Position numbers and translations under genes: made by a program
The notes under the pieces: model-generated
Databases searched by the model: none
The model's input: only the letters and a program-made list of their open reading frames with translations
What the model was told of the DNA's origin: nothing
From: Boseongicola sp. H5
GTDB taxonomy: Bacteria; Pseudomonadota; Alphaproteobacteria; Rhodobacterales; Rhodobacteraceae
Direction: 5' to 3'
DNA: 64,000 nt
Assembly: GCA_020622165.1 (NCBI GenBank)
Contig: JACNMN010000006.1
Location: 62,001 to 126,000, forward strand
Shown here: one piece after another, positions 25,919-34,295 of the stretch
How positions within the stretch are numbered: position 1 is the first letter of the stretch
Layout of the letters: each line of letters starts with the position of its first letter

Positions 25919-26908
25919 TCAGGCCGCGCGCAGACGGACCTCGTCCAGCGCCGCCTGAACGACCTCGGGGCCGGCACCGGGTTTATGCGCGTTTTCGGAG
26001 ATCGCGCGCTTCCACCCCCGGGCCCCCGGGCGCCCCTGAAAGAGACCAAGCATGTGGCGCGTGACCTGCGCCAGCTTGCCGCCCGCGCTCAGATGCCGCT
26101 CGATATAGGGCAGCATCAGATGCACGACCTCCTCAGCGCTTCGCGGCGCGCGCGTCTCGCCGAAAATGGCCTGATCTGCGGGCAGAAGCAGGCTGGACGG
26201 GTCGTGATAGGCGGCCCGCCCGATCATCACGCCATCCATGCCGGCGGCCAGATGCGCCTGCGCCTGCGCCAGCGAGGTGATGCCGCCATTGACCGACAGG
26301 TGCAAAGCCGGGAAGTCGCGTTTCATGCGATGCACCAGCGGATAGTCCAGCGGAGGAACATCCCGGTTCTGCTTGGGGCTCAGGCCCTGCAACCATGCTT
26401 TGCGGGCATGGATCGCAAACCGGGTCACGCCAGCGTCCCGCACCGTTTCCAGAAAGGCGGGCAAGACCTCCTCCGGCCGCTGCTCGTCCACCCCGATACG
26501 GCATTTGACGGTCACCTCCACCGGGCTGGCCGCGATCATCGCCGCCACGCAATCGGCCACGAGGCCCGGGCGCTCCATCAACACCGCACCGAAACACCCC
26601 GATTGCACCCGGTCCGACGGGCAGCCGATATTGAGGTTGATCTCGTCATATCCGTAACCGGCCGCGATCCGCGCCGCCTCCGCGAGTTCGCGCGGATCCG
26701 ACCCGCCCAGTTGCAGCGCCACGGGATGCTCCGCCGGGTCGAACCCGAGCAGGCGGTCACGATCGCCATGGATCACTGCAGGTGCCGTCACCATCTCGGT
26801 ATAGAGCAACACATTCCGCGACATCAGCCGATGCAGATAGCGGCAATGCCGGTCGGTCCAGTCCATCATGGGCGCGGTAGACAATCTAGCGTGTTGGTTT
26901 ATTTGCAT
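25919..26908 (-). CDS. dusA: tRNA-dihydrouridine(20/20a) synthase; 5' end replaced by an island
   Basis: About 329 residues from ATG 26908 (MQINQHARLSTAPMMDW); a TTG at 26926 would add MKILDK. FMN TIM-barrel enzyme that reduces U20/U20a in tRNA. Motifs: APMMDWTDRHCRY, NLNIGCPSDRVQSGCFGA with the catalytic Cys, VTVKCRIGVD, HARKAWLQGLSPKQNR and SVNGGI. The first 5-10 codons are AT-rich and unlike the rest, and upstream sits an integrase remnant. A second dusA start with the same ARLSTAPMMD peptide lies at 50295-50351. dusA is a known integration site for islands, so this start was probably supplied by the element. Confidence 0.94.
   Translation of the reverse strand: MQINQHARLSTAPMMDWTDRHCRYLHRLMSRNVLLYTEMVTAPAVIHGDRDRLLGFDPAEHPVALQLGGSDPRELAEAARIAAGYGYDEINLNIGCPSDRVQSGCFGAVLMERPGLVADCVAAMIAASPVEVTVKCRIGVDEQRPEEVLPAFLETVRDAGVTRFAIHARKAWLQGLSPKQNRDVPPLDYPLVHRMKRDFPALHLSVNGGITSLAQAQAHLAAGMDGVMIGRAAYHDPSSLLLPADQAIFGETRAPRSAEEVVHLMLPYIERHLSAGGKLAQVTRHMLGLFQGRPGARGWKRAISENAHKPGAGPEVVQAALDEVRLRAA
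26861..26890 (-). repeat. Candidate att site, dusA-proximal copy
   Basis: 30 nt encoding ARLSTAPMMD of dusA. A same-orientation copy at 50295-50324 matches 25 of 30 positions. All five differences are synonymous third-codon positions. Identical runs of 8 nt (TTGTCTAC, ATGATGGA) could hold the crossover. Confidence 0.75.
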
Positions 26909-27024
26909 TTTATCAAGTATCTTCAAACTGTTGGCGGAGGATGCTGCTACGCCGGAAATCGCCCCGATATCCCCGAATTTGCCCCGTTACGACGACTCAT
27001 TGCACAGACGAGCCGCACACGAAA

Positions 27025-27805
27025 ATGGCCTCCATCACCAAGCTCCCCTCCGGCGATTGACCCAAGTCCAGATCGGACGAAAGGGTGGCTCGCGCGAGCG
27101 AGACCGCCCGAAGCCGCGACGACGCCCATCGTTGGGCCCGCCAGACGTAGACCCGGGTCGATCAGGGGCTGGCGCCGAACACGCCGTCCGTCTCCCGCCT
27201 CCAAACCTTTGGCGACCTCATCGACCTTCATATAGCCGATATGTGCGAGGTAGGGAAACCGGCCCGACGCGAGCCAAGGCAGCAACGCTCAAGCGCGATC
27301 TGGGCAAGGAGAAGATCGGCCACCTCGACCGGCAAAAGCTGATCGACTACGGCAAGATGCGCGCGGAGTTAGGTGAGGCGCGTCTTGCAAATCGGTCCGG
27401 GGGACCGATTTGAGCGCGGAACGGCCCGGTGACGCTCGGGATCGACATCGGCGTAATCAAGATGATCATCACCCATGCGGCGGCTGTGCATGGCCTCGAT
27501 ATCTCCCCAAAGCCCGTCGATCTGGCGCGTGTCGCGCTGAAGCGGCTGGGTCTGATCGGCAAGGGCACAGAGCGGGATCGTCGCCCTACCACTGACGAGC
27601 TGAACCGCCTCTTCCGTTGCTTCGATGACAACGAACGACTGACCCTGCCGATGACGCGGATCGTGAAGTTCGCGGTGGCCACGGCGATGCGGCTCGATGA
27701 GATTTGCCGAGTCGAATGGGCCGATCTCGACGTCGACCGCCGGATGCTTCTGATCCGCGACCGAAAAGACCCGCGCAACAAGACCGGAAACGACCTGCGG
27801 ATTGC
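27025..27805 (+). pseudogene. Decayed tyrosine-recombinase integrase
   Basis: Integrase homology is spread over frames. It begins MASITKLPSGD and stops; further on come TFGDLIDLHIADMCEVGKP, KAATLKRDLGKEKIGHLD, then VTLGIDIGVIKMIITHAA through DEICRVEWADLDVDRRMLLIRDRKDPRNKTGND. The conserved Arg of box I is present (AMRLDEICRVEW) but the C-terminal His-x-x-Arg and Tyr region is missing. A REP-like hairpin (27372-27425) interrupts it between KMRAE and VTLGIDIG. It lies directly beside the 5' end of dusA, the usual position for the integrase of a dusA element. Confidence 0.85.
27372..27425. repeat. REP-like palindromic element, copy 1
   Basis: GGTGAGGCGCG leader, then a perfect 10-bp hairpin AAATCGGTCC-GGG-GGACCGATTT (27389-27411), then GAGCGCGGAACG. 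A related copy lies at 28845-28895. This copy interrupts the integrase remnant. Confidence 0.75.
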
Positions 27806-27854
27806 AACACCGACCGCGTTCAAAACGGTGGCGCGCAAGTGTGGTGGCCTAAGA

Positions 27855-28334
27855 TTATTGCGGATTCTCACGCCTAAAGTTGGCGATATGGGCAATTACT
27901 TGAGCCAAAAGCGGTTCCTGAGGATTGCGATAGGCTTCTTGCCCTTTCTTGCGAAAAGCCTCGAATAGCGGGTCGGCTTCATTCCACATTTGATCAAGGC
28001 TTGATCCTTCTGCGCGCGCATGCTCAAAATTCATGCCATGGTGATCCATGCAGTATTGGATCATGTGAACAGTCGCGCGTTGATCCGGTGTCGTCGGCCA
28101 TTCGCCTTGATCCTCGGCGAACCCAAGATACCAGCCCCACATAAAGGGAAGTTCAATGGCGAGCATATCGTTTGGATTGTCCTGAATTTCATCAGCGCCC
28201 GTTACATTCGACAAAGCTGAAATCGCGCGAAGTTGCTGTTCTAGAAAGCTTTGGCGTCCGCGCGTCGAGGCTTCCTGCATCATGGCTTCCGTACGAGGGT
28301 CACGCCTCTTGCTGAAAAGTCTTGGCCACCTCAC
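27855..28334 (-). CDS. Hypothetical protein
   Basis: 159 residues from GTG 28334; MMQEAS at residues 18-19 is an alternative start. Hydrophilic, with a central WGWYLGFAEDQGEWP stretch and a charged N-terminus. No family recognised. It lies in the decayed left end of the island, and its 3' end faces the integrase remnant. Moderately lower GC than the core genes, so probably island cargo. Confidence 0.5.
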   Translation of the reverse strand: MRWPRLFSKRRDPRTEAMMQEASTRGRQSFLEQQLRAISALSNVTGADEIQDNPNDMLAIELPFMWGWYLGFAEDQGEWPTTPDQRATVHMIQYCMDHHGMNFEHARAEGSSLDQMWNEADPLFEAFRKKGQEAYRNPQEPLLAQVIAHIANFRRENPQ

Positions 28335-28523
28335 CGGTTGTTACCTTCCTCTTGATTCATTTCATAAGCTCTCCGACCGGCCGCGATCACTTTAAACGAA
28401 CGGACATTTGTAACCATAGTATGAGGTGTAGAAGTGGGGCGACCACTCCGACCCTTCCTTTACCTGATCAGGAAAAGCTCAGGCTGGTCCTGCCCAGTGC
28501 GGACGCGTGCATCTCACCGACGC

Positions 28524-28760
28524 ATCGGAGCTTCGGCCAACTCTACAGCGTCGTCGGCGCGCCCGCGGCCTATCTGCGGCAGCTTCCCGCGCCGCTGGCG
28601 GGCATCAACATGCAATACGGGCTGACCAACCACCGGGCCGAGCAGATCAAGACGATGGAAGTTGCGGATGGCCGTACGGAGCTGCGCGCCGTGACCGGCC
28701 CCGATTACGGCCGCATCTACGACCACGAACTGGTCTCCGCCACCCTCAGCGCCTCGCGCG
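28524..28760 (+). pseudogene. DUF932 (plasmid/phage-like) gene remnant
   Basis: An internal fragment reading YLRQLPAPLAGINMQYGLTNHRAEQIKTMEVADGRTELRAVTGPDYGRIYDHELVSA, the core of DUF932 proteins typical of plasmids and phages. No start, and it is cut at the 3' side where the frame changes directly into a ParB-like fragment. Confidence 0.75.
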
Positions 28761-28845
28761 ACATTCCTTTTGAACAAGCTGATGCTCAGCCAGTCGAACG
28801 TGCGCCACGTCAAGGCCGGCGTGTCGATCGAGGAACTGGCTGAGG
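28761..28845 (+). pseudogene. ParB-like N-terminal fragment
   Basis: About 28 codons reading FLLNKLMLSQSNVRHVKAGVSIEELAE, the N-terminal strand and helix of plasmid ParB/RepB nuclease-like domains. Fused out of frame to the DUF932 remnant on its left and cut by a REP-like hairpin on its right. A relic of a plasmid-type module. Confidence 0.65.
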
Positions 28846-28895
28846 GTGAGGCGCGCCCGCACATCGGTCCGGTGGACCGATGTAAGCACCGAACG
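28845..28895. repeat. REP-like palindromic element, copy 2
   Basis: GGTGAGGCGCG leader, then a perfect 10-bp hairpin ACATCGGTCC-GGT-GGACCGATGT (28861-28883), then AAGCACCGAACG. Same architecture as 27372-27425. It truncates the ParB-like fragment. Confidence 0.75.
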
Positions 28896-28933
28896 CCATT
28901 CGCCACGCGAATGGCCGGGCGCGGCGAACGCTC

Positions 28934-29170
28934 TTAAGCTCCATCGCCGATAGTGAAATCGAAGCCCATGGCGGGCATCTTGGACAGCACGACCGACCAC
29001 TGCATCCAGACCGAGAAGGCCATCAGAAGGTTGGGGACGGAGATCCACAGGTTGCGGGTCGCGATGCGCTTGCCTTCGCTTTCGCAAAAGTCCGGATCTT
29101 CGGGGCGCCGGTCGGTCAGAACGCGACAGCTGTTGCCGGATGTGAGTGCTGTCGTGGCAATGTGAGGCAC
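28934..29170 (-). pseudogene. Truncated NarK-type nitrate/nitrite transporter (N-terminal fragment)
   Basis: 78 codons: PEDPDFCESEGKRIATRNLW followed by ISVPNLLMAFSVWMQWSVVL, the cytoplasmic N-terminus and first helix of NarK-type MFS nitrate/nitrite porters. It ends at TAA after FDFTIGDGA instead of continuing through twelve helices. It sits just downstream of the complete narK gene and belongs to a different subtype, suggesting loss of a second transporter gene. Confidence 0.7.
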
Positions 29171-29260
29171 CTTTCGCTAGCTCTTGCGGGCTGTCTGGAA
29201 CGGCCCTGTTTCTGGTGGACCGCGCCGAACGGTCGGGCGCGATCCGAAATTGGTTCCGGC

Positions 29261-30916
29261 CTATTCGGCCGGCTGTCCATCATCGCCTTTGCCACCGTTG
29301 ATGCGGCTCAGCGCGGCGCGCAGATCGTCGAGGTCCTTGAAGCGTGCGGTCACCGTCAGGCTGTCACCCCGGTCGGCCAGAGCGACCTTGGACGAGCCCG
29401 GAAAGATCGCGGCGAGGTCGGCCTCGGCGTCGCGCTTGTTTCGGGCCTCGTCGGCGATGGCCTCATCGACCGACGACAGGATGTATTCCTCGCCGAAGCC
29501 GCCCTCGGGCTCCTTCAGCCAGAAGAAGCACACCAACCACGAGATCGCCGCGCCGCCTGCGATGATGAAGAAGAAGGTCGAGGGTTCGACGAACATGAAG
29601 ATGAAGAGGTAGAAAACCGCGCCGACGTTCCCGTAGGCCCCCGCCATGCCCGCGATCTGACCGGTCACGCGGCGCTTGATCGACGGGATGATGCCGAAGG
29701 TCGCCCCCTCCGCCCCCTGCACGAAGAACGAGCAGGCGATGGTGATCGCGATGGCGACGATCAGGGGCCAGGTGCTGTTGAGCAGGCCCATCATGGCAAA
29801 GCCGATGGCGATGCCCATCATGTAGGCCAGCATCACGAAGCGGCGGTTGCCCATCCGGTCCGACACCAGCCCGCCCATGGGCCGCGCCACAAGGTTCACG
29901 AAGGCGAAGGAGGCCGCGATGATGCCGGCCGTCACGGGCGACAGCCCCCAGGTTTCCTGGAAGAACAGCGGCAGCATCGACACCACGGCCAGTTCCGCAC
30001 CGAAATTGGCGAAATAGGTGGTGTTGAGGGCCGCGACCGAGCTGAACGGATAGCGGTCGTCCTCGGGCACGCCTTTCCTGAGGATCGGAAGGTTGACCCG
30101 CAGCACCTGCCAGACCTGGTAGACCACGACGACCGCGATGGCGGCATAGCAGATCGAGGCGACGAAGCCGTCGATATAGCCCATGCCCTGGATCCGGTAG
30201 ACGAGGATAGACAGGATACCCACCAGCGGGACCGTGAAGATCACCAGAAGCACAAGGTCGCGATAGGTCGACACCTCCAGCGCGCCGCTCTTGCGGGCTT
30301 TCCTGTGAGTGTCCGCGGTCGGTCCGTCGGTGATGGCGAACCAGTAGAACACGCCATAGGCCGCCATGATGAGACCCGACATCGCGATGGCATAGCGCCA
30401 GCCATCATCGCCACCGAAGACCGTCAGCGCGATTGTGGGAATGGTGAGGGCAGCGGCGGCCGAGCCGAAATTCCCCCAGCCAGCATAGAACCCCTCGGCA
30501 AAGCCGATGTCGCGCGGCTTGAACCACAGCGCCGTCATGTGGATGCCGATCACGAAGCCTGCGCCGACCGAAGACAGCACCAGACGCGATATGAAAAGCT
30601 GCATCTTGGTGTCGCCGAACGCGAAGAAAAGCGTCGGCACCGCCATCGTGACCATGAGCACCGAAAACACCCGCCGCGGCCCCCACTTGTCGAGCGCCAT
30701 GCCGACGAGGATCCGGGCGGGAATGGTGAACGCCACGTTCGCAATGGCGAAAAGGCGGATGTCGTCACGGGTCAACCAGTCGTTTGCGGCCAGCATCGAG
30801 GATGCCAGCGGCGCCATGTTGAACCAGACGTAAAAGGTGATGAAGAACGCGATCCAGGTGAGGTGAAGCGCCTTGATTTCGCGGTTTCGGAACCGGAAGA
30901 GGTCGGAGACTTGCAT
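29261..30916 (-). CDS. narK: NarK-type MFS nitrate/nitrite transporter
   Basis: 551 residues, about twelve transmembrane helices. Nitrate-signature regions GWGNFGSAAAALTIPTIAL and GAEGATFGIIPSIKRRVTGQIAGMAGAYGNVGAVFY are present, with MFS Arg/Gly motifs (DKWGPRR; SDRMGNRR). The C-terminal about 80 residues are a soluble extension (FPGSSKVALADRGDSLTVTARF). It probably exchanges nitrate and nitrite at the inner membrane. Follows a universal stress protein gene by 21 bp; both are probably read from an FNR-box promoter at 31528-31541. Confidence 0.92.
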   Translation of the reverse strand: MQVSDLFRFRNREIKALHLTWIAFFITFYVWFNMAPLASSMLAANDWLTRDDIRLFAIANVAFTIPARILVGMALDKWGPRRVFSVLMVTMAVPTLFFAFGDTKMQLFISRLVLSSVGAGFVIGIHMTALWFKPRDIGFAEGFYAGWGNFGSAAAALTIPTIALTVFGGDDGWRYAIAMSGLIMAAYGVFYWFAITDGPTADTHRKARKSGALEVSTYRDLVLLVIFTVPLVGILSILVYRIQGMGYIDGFVASICYAAIAVVVVYQVWQVLRVNLPILRKGVPEDDRYPFSSVAALNTTYFANFGAELAVVSMLPLFFQETWGLSPVTAGIIAASFAFVNLVARPMGGLVSDRMGNRRFVMLAYMMGIAIGFAMMGLLNSTWPLIVAIAITIACSFFVQGAEGATFGIIPSIKRRVTGQIAGMAGAYGNVGAVFYLFIFMFVEPSTFFFIIAGGAAISWLVCFFWLKEPEGGFGEEYILSSVDEAIADEARNKRDAEADLAAIFPGSSKVALADRGDSLTVTARFKDLDDLRAALSRINGGKGDDGQPAE

Positions 30917-30937
30917 CGGGCTTGTCCCTTTTCGGAA

Positions 30938-31435
30938 TTATTCGGCAGCGTGGGCCGTGTCGGCCTCGACATGCGTGGGGATGATCAGGATCGGGCATTT
31001 CACCCGGCGCGCGAGGAAGGCCGAGACCGACCCGAAAGTCATGTGATCGAATTCCTCGACCAGAGCGTCGATGCGCTTGGTGATGAAGCCCAGGGGGCCG
31101 CTGTCGGGCTGGTGGCTGTGACGCGCCATGACCAGAAGGTCCGGATGGCGTTCCTCGGTTGCGCGCAAAATCATCTTGCGCGCGTCACCCTCGGCCAACA
31201 TGACCTTGGCTGTCAGGCCATGCGCCACCAACTCGGCGGCGGCGGCCTCGACCCCGGCCTTCTGATCGTCGAACTGTTCGTTGAAAAGGTCATCCGCATC
31301 GGCCGTCGCGCTGCCGATGTCCTCGACCACCGAAACCAGCGTCACGTTGGGCTTCAAGGGCCCGAACATCGACACAATCGCGTCCAGCGCGATGCGCGCG
31401 TTTCGCGAATGGTCGTAGGCGAGCATGATCTCCAT
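30938..31435 (-). CDS. Universal stress protein (UspA family)
   Basis: About 165 residues from ATG 31435, preceded by AGGAGG (a longer frame upstream is not used). UspA fold: N-terminal MEIMLAYDHSRNARIALD, LLVMARHSH, and a terminal VSAFLARRVKCPILIIP. The exact ATP-binding G-x2-G-x9-G(S/T) is only partly kept. Usp genes with narK are typical of anaerobic/denitrification regulons. A perfect FNR-type box lies 100 bp upstream. Confidence 0.88.
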   Translation of the reverse strand: MEIMLAYDHSRNARIALDAIVSMFGPLKPNVTLVSVVEDIGSATADADDLFNEQFDDQKAGVEAAAAELVAHGLTAKVMLAEGDARKMILRATEERHPDLLVMARHSHQPDSGPLGFITKRIDALVEEFDHMTFGSVSAFLARRVKCPILIIPTHVEADTAHAAE

Positions 31436-31527
31436 TGGTGTCCCTCCTTCTTGGGGCGCCCCTTTCACCGGAAAGCTGTCGGTCGGGGCCTTCCCAGTCG
31501 GCGTAGGAGGGCAAGCCACTGAAAAGC

Positions 31528-31541
31528 TTGATCTGCATCAA
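31528..31541. promoter_or_regulatory. FNR/DNR-type box for usp-narK
   Basis: Perfect TTGAT-CTGC-ATCAA, in the gap between the divergent usp-narK and crp/fnr genes. Oxygen- or NO-responsive Crp/Fnr proteins bind this sequence. Confidence 0.85.
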
Positions 31542-31642
31542 ATGTCCGGGTCGGATCGCGCAAAATAAACCGGCGCCCAAAAGCTGTCGGGTTGGTGGCT
31601 TTCGATCCGCAAGCGTTACCGCGTGATCGGCCCCTGCTCTGC

Positions 31643-31656
31643 TTGACATTTATCAA
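31643..31656. promoter_or_regulatory. FNR/DNR-type box for the crp/fnr gene
   Basis: TTGAC-ATTT-ATCAA, one base from consensus, centred 55 bp upstream of the regulator's chosen start. Suggests auto-control or control by a sister Fnr. Confidence 0.75.
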
Positions 31657-31704
31657 TTCATGCGACCACAAAGGGTAAGTTGCGTTGGGAGGCGCATCGC
31701 CGCC

Positions 31705-32403
31705 ATGCCTGAATCGCATTACCCCGAAGTCCGGTCGCTGCATCTCTTTTCGGAGATGGAAGACGACAATTTCCGGACGTTGATGCGCGGCTCTTACGTA
31801 CAGAACTTTCCGCCACAGATCGATCTGATCCATGAAGGCGAGAGCAGCGATTTTCTGCACATCGTCCTGTCCGGCTCGGTCGATCTTTATGCGCAATGGA
31901 ACAATCGAGAAACCAGTATTGCGACGGTGCGCCCGATCTCGACCTTCATACTGGCCGCCACGATCCGGGACGCCCCCTACCTGATGTCGGCGCGGACACT
32001 GGAAAAAAGCGGGGTCGCACTGATCCCGAGCCAGGATGTCCGCGATATCTTCGACATCGACGCGGTCTTCGCCCGCGCCATCGTGCGCGAACTGTCGCAG
32101 TGCTATCGCGGGATGGTGAAATCCCACAAGGACATGAAACTCCGCACCTCGCTGGAACGCCTCGCCAATTACCTGCTCCGCCAGCAGACGCGGGCGGGCG
32201 GCGAAACGACATTCGAGCTGCCGACGGAGAAGCGGCGCCTGGCATCGTTCCTCGGCATGACACCGGAGAACCTGAGCCGCGCGTTCAAGGGGCTCCGGCC
32301 CTACAGCGTGGCAGTGGACGGCAACCGGGTGACCATCGCGGACGCGGACGACCTGAAGACGCTTGCGAAACCGAGCCCGTTGATCGACGACTACTCATCC
32401 TGA
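31705..32403 (+). CDS. Crp/Fnr-family regulator of denitrification (DNR/NNR-like)
   Basis: About 232 residues from ATG 31705 (MPESHYPEVRSLHLF). An N-terminal cyclic-nucleotide-binding-type beta barrel (GESSDFLHIVLSGSVDLY), a long dimer helix, and a C-terminal HTH (KRRLASFLGMTPENLSRAFKGL) whose ExxxR-like recognition helix suits TTGAT half sites. It lacks the N-terminal Cys cluster of oxygen-sensing FNR, so a haem/NO-sensing DNR/NNR-type is more likely. It is followed by a small CMD-family gene. FNR boxes at five places in this island are likely targets. Confidence 0.85.
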   Translation: MPESHYPEVRSLHLFSEMEDDNFRTLMRGSYVQNFPPQIDLIHEGESSDFLHIVLSGSVDLYAQWNNRETSIATVRPISTFILAATIRDAPYLMSARTLEKSGVALIPSQDVRDIFDIDAVFARAIVRELSQCYRGMVKSHKDMKLRTSLERLANYLLRQQTRAGGETTFELPTEKRRLASFLGMTPENLSRAFKGLRPYSVAVDGNRVTIADADDLKTLAKPSPLIDDYSS

Positions 32404-32413
32404 AGGAACCACC

Positions 32414-32722
32414 ATGACGAAAACCATGCCCGGTGCAGCCGGAGACCTTGCCGAAGCCTACCCCGATGTCTGGAGTGCCTACGCCGTGCTCGGCAAGGCA
32501 ACAGCCGAGGCCGGCCCCCTGACGGCGCGGGAACGGCGTCTCGTGAAACTCGCGCTCGCCATCGGGGCGGCATCGGAAGGTGCGGTGCACTCGCACACGA
32601 GACGCGCGAAATCGGAAGGAATAGAAGCGGCCGCGGTCATGCAGGTCGCGATGCTCGCGATCGGTCCTTTGGGCCTGCCACGAGCCGTGGCTGCGAAAAC
32701 CTGGATCGAGGATATCGAATAG
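32414..32722 (+). CDS. Carboxymuconolactone decarboxylase-family protein (AhpD-like)
   Basis: 102 residues, all-helical. The usual ExxxCxxH region reads EGAVHSHTRRAKSEG: the Glu and His are kept but there is no CxxC, so peroxidase-linked disulfide chemistry is unlikely. It starts 11 bp after the Crp/Fnr gene and is probably co-transcribed. Similar genes recur beside denitrification regulators; role unknown. Confidence 0.85.
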   Translation: MTKTMPGAAGDLAEAYPDVWSAYAVLGKATAEAGPLTARERRLVKLALAIGAASEGAVHSHTRRAKSEGIEAAAVMQVAMLAIGPLGLPRAVAAKTWIEDIE

Positions 32723-32793
32723 CCGCGGGCAGCATGGCCGAATGAAAGGACTGCCCGGGGGCGTCGATCTGTTTGCTTCGGCCCAAGGGTGCG

Positions 32794-33723
32794 TCAGGAG
32801 CGCAACGAGTATGCAACGCGCGCTTCGCTGTGGGCTGACAGACATCTTTCAATCGCGTCGTCGTCCATGCCGCAGAAGGCCGTGCTGAGTGCATCGGCCA
32901 TGGCTGCCCTGGGTGCTGCGACGGACACGAACCGGCGATGCGGTATGACGGGCAGTCCCGTGCGCGGATCGAGGATATGGCCGACGGTGCCTGCCCTGTC
33001 GAAGACCGTTCCCAGAGGGGCCGAGCTCGCGACGGCTGCGTCCGACAAGTCAATCATCCGATCGAAGTCCCGGTCGCCGGCGTGCAGGCCAACCCGCCAG
33101 GCGCCGCCCCGCGGATCGTTGCCGACAGCGCAGATCTCGCCGGTATCGATCAGAATATCGGTCAATCCCTCCGCCCGAAGCAGGTCGGCAACGCGGTCTG
33201 CGATGTAGCCTTGCGCAATGCCATTCAGGCTGAGGCCCCCGCCCTCCGGCAGCGCCACCGCCGCGGGTTCGAAACGCACGCGACCCCAACCTATGACGGA
33301 CAACGTCGACCGGCGGTCGGCGGTGGGTGGCATGCCACCGAAACCGCGCGCCGCGTGATCGGCGTAGAGGGTCCAGAGCGGCTGGATCGTGGGATCGAAC
33401 ATACCATCGGTCGTGCGGTGAACCCACCCGGCCAGCGACAGGCATTCCAGCAATTCGAATGACGGAGCGAGCAGGGTGCCATCGGCATTCAGGCGGGAAA
33501 TCTCCGAGCCAGGACGATAGAGGCTGAAGATGTTTTCAAGCCTCTCGATTTCCGCCCGGGCCAATGCGACCAGGCGGTCGGCTTGCGGATGGTCCAGATG
33601 GATGGAGGCCGCAGCGCCAAGCGCCACGCCGCGCCAGCTTGTCAGCGTCGAGCCGCGCCGCGGTGGCAGAAGTGCTGCACCGGCTGTGGCGGCAGTGATG
33701 CTCAGAAAGCCGCGTCGGTTCAT
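32794..33723 (-). CDS. nosX: NosX, FAD:protein FMN transferase for NosR
   Basis: 309 residues with a Tat signal (NRRGFLSITAATAGAALLP) for periplasmic export. ApbE-type motifs: GGGLSLNGIAQGYIADRV, TDILIDTGEICAVG, and the metal/FAD region HILDPRTGLPV with MADALSTAFCGM. It attaches FMN covalently to the NosR periplasmic domain. Last gene of the nos operon, overlapping nosL by 4 bp. Confidence 0.93.
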   Translation of the reverse strand: MNRRGFLSITAATAGAALLPPRRGSTLTSWRGVALGAAASIHLDHPQADRLVALARAEIERLENIFSLYRPGSEISRLNADGTLLAPSFELLECLSLAGWVHRTTDGMFDPTIQPLWTLYADHAARGFGGMPPTADRRSTLSVIGWGRVRFEPAAVALPEGGGLSLNGIAQGYIADRVADLLRAEGLTDILIDTGEICAVGNDPRGGAWRVGLHAGDRDFDRMIDLSDAAVASSAPLGTVFDRAGTVGHILDPRTGLPVIPHRRFVSVAAPRAAMADALSTAFCGMDDDAIERCLSAHSEARVAYSLRS

Positions 33724-34295
33724 GGTCGGTCCTCCTGTCTATGGGACACCGCTTCAAGGCGCCGGAGGAAATCCTCTTCGGCGCCGGGCGCGTCGCTTTC
33801 TACGGGCGCAAGTACGGAGCTGTCCGGGATGTCTTCGAGCCCCATCACAGATCCGCCGTGCAGGTCGGCAAAGGCCTGCGCGGCCTCGGGCGACGAGAAT
33901 GGGACGAGTTCCGGTGCACCCATGCCGCCCGTCACGGCCGAACCGACGACGTAGTACGCCTCCGTCACCGCGATCCAGTTCTCCGCGCCGGGATCGGCCC
34001 ATGTGGCACCCTCGGCGCCCATATCCGAGACGTAGGCCACCACCAGATCATGAGATTGCTCTGGCATCCGCATGTAGGCCACCAGGTCGCGCACCTGGCT
34101 GAAGAACAGCGGCGCGGGCGTACCATCAAGATGGGCCTGCGCCTTGGGGCCTTCATGCTCCAGCAAGTGCATCTGGCAATAATAGCCGACCGCCTCTTCG
34201 GTCATGGCGACCGGTAGGGGCAGGTCCGCAACCTCGTCGCGGCAGGCCGCAAGGGCAAGGCCGCAAGCAATCACAAGCACGACGCGGGACATCAT
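33720..34295 (-). CDS. nosL: NosL copper chaperone lipoprotein
   Basis: 191 residues from ATG 34295. Lipobox LALAACRDEVADLP, then the Cu(I)-binding region EEAVGYYCQMHLLEHEGPKAQ with the Cys-x-Met and His ligands, and a C-terminal Asp/Glu-rich tail. NosL delivers copper to NosZ through NosDFY. Overlaps nosY and nosX by 4 bp each, so translation is coupled. Confidence 0.94.
   Translation of the reverse strand: MMSRVVLVIACGLALAACRDEVADLPLPVAMTEEAVGYYCQMHLLEHEGPKAQAHLDGTPAPLFFSQVRDLVAYMRMPEQSHDLVVAYVSDMGAEGATWADPGAENWIAVTEAYYVVGSAVTGGMGAPELVPFSSPEAAQAFADLHGGSVMGLEDIPDSSVLAPVESDAPGAEEDFLRRLEAVSHRQEDRP

Noticed and set aside
27025-28334. Functional integrase or active mobile element
   Set aside because: Several frameshifts, a hairpin insertion and no C-terminal catalytic Tyr region; it can only be a relic.
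32723-32793. CGGGCAG/CTGCCCG inverted repeat between the CMD-family gene and nosX as a terminator
   Set aside because: Loop of 17 nt and no T-run; may be a weak bidirectional structure but not supported.
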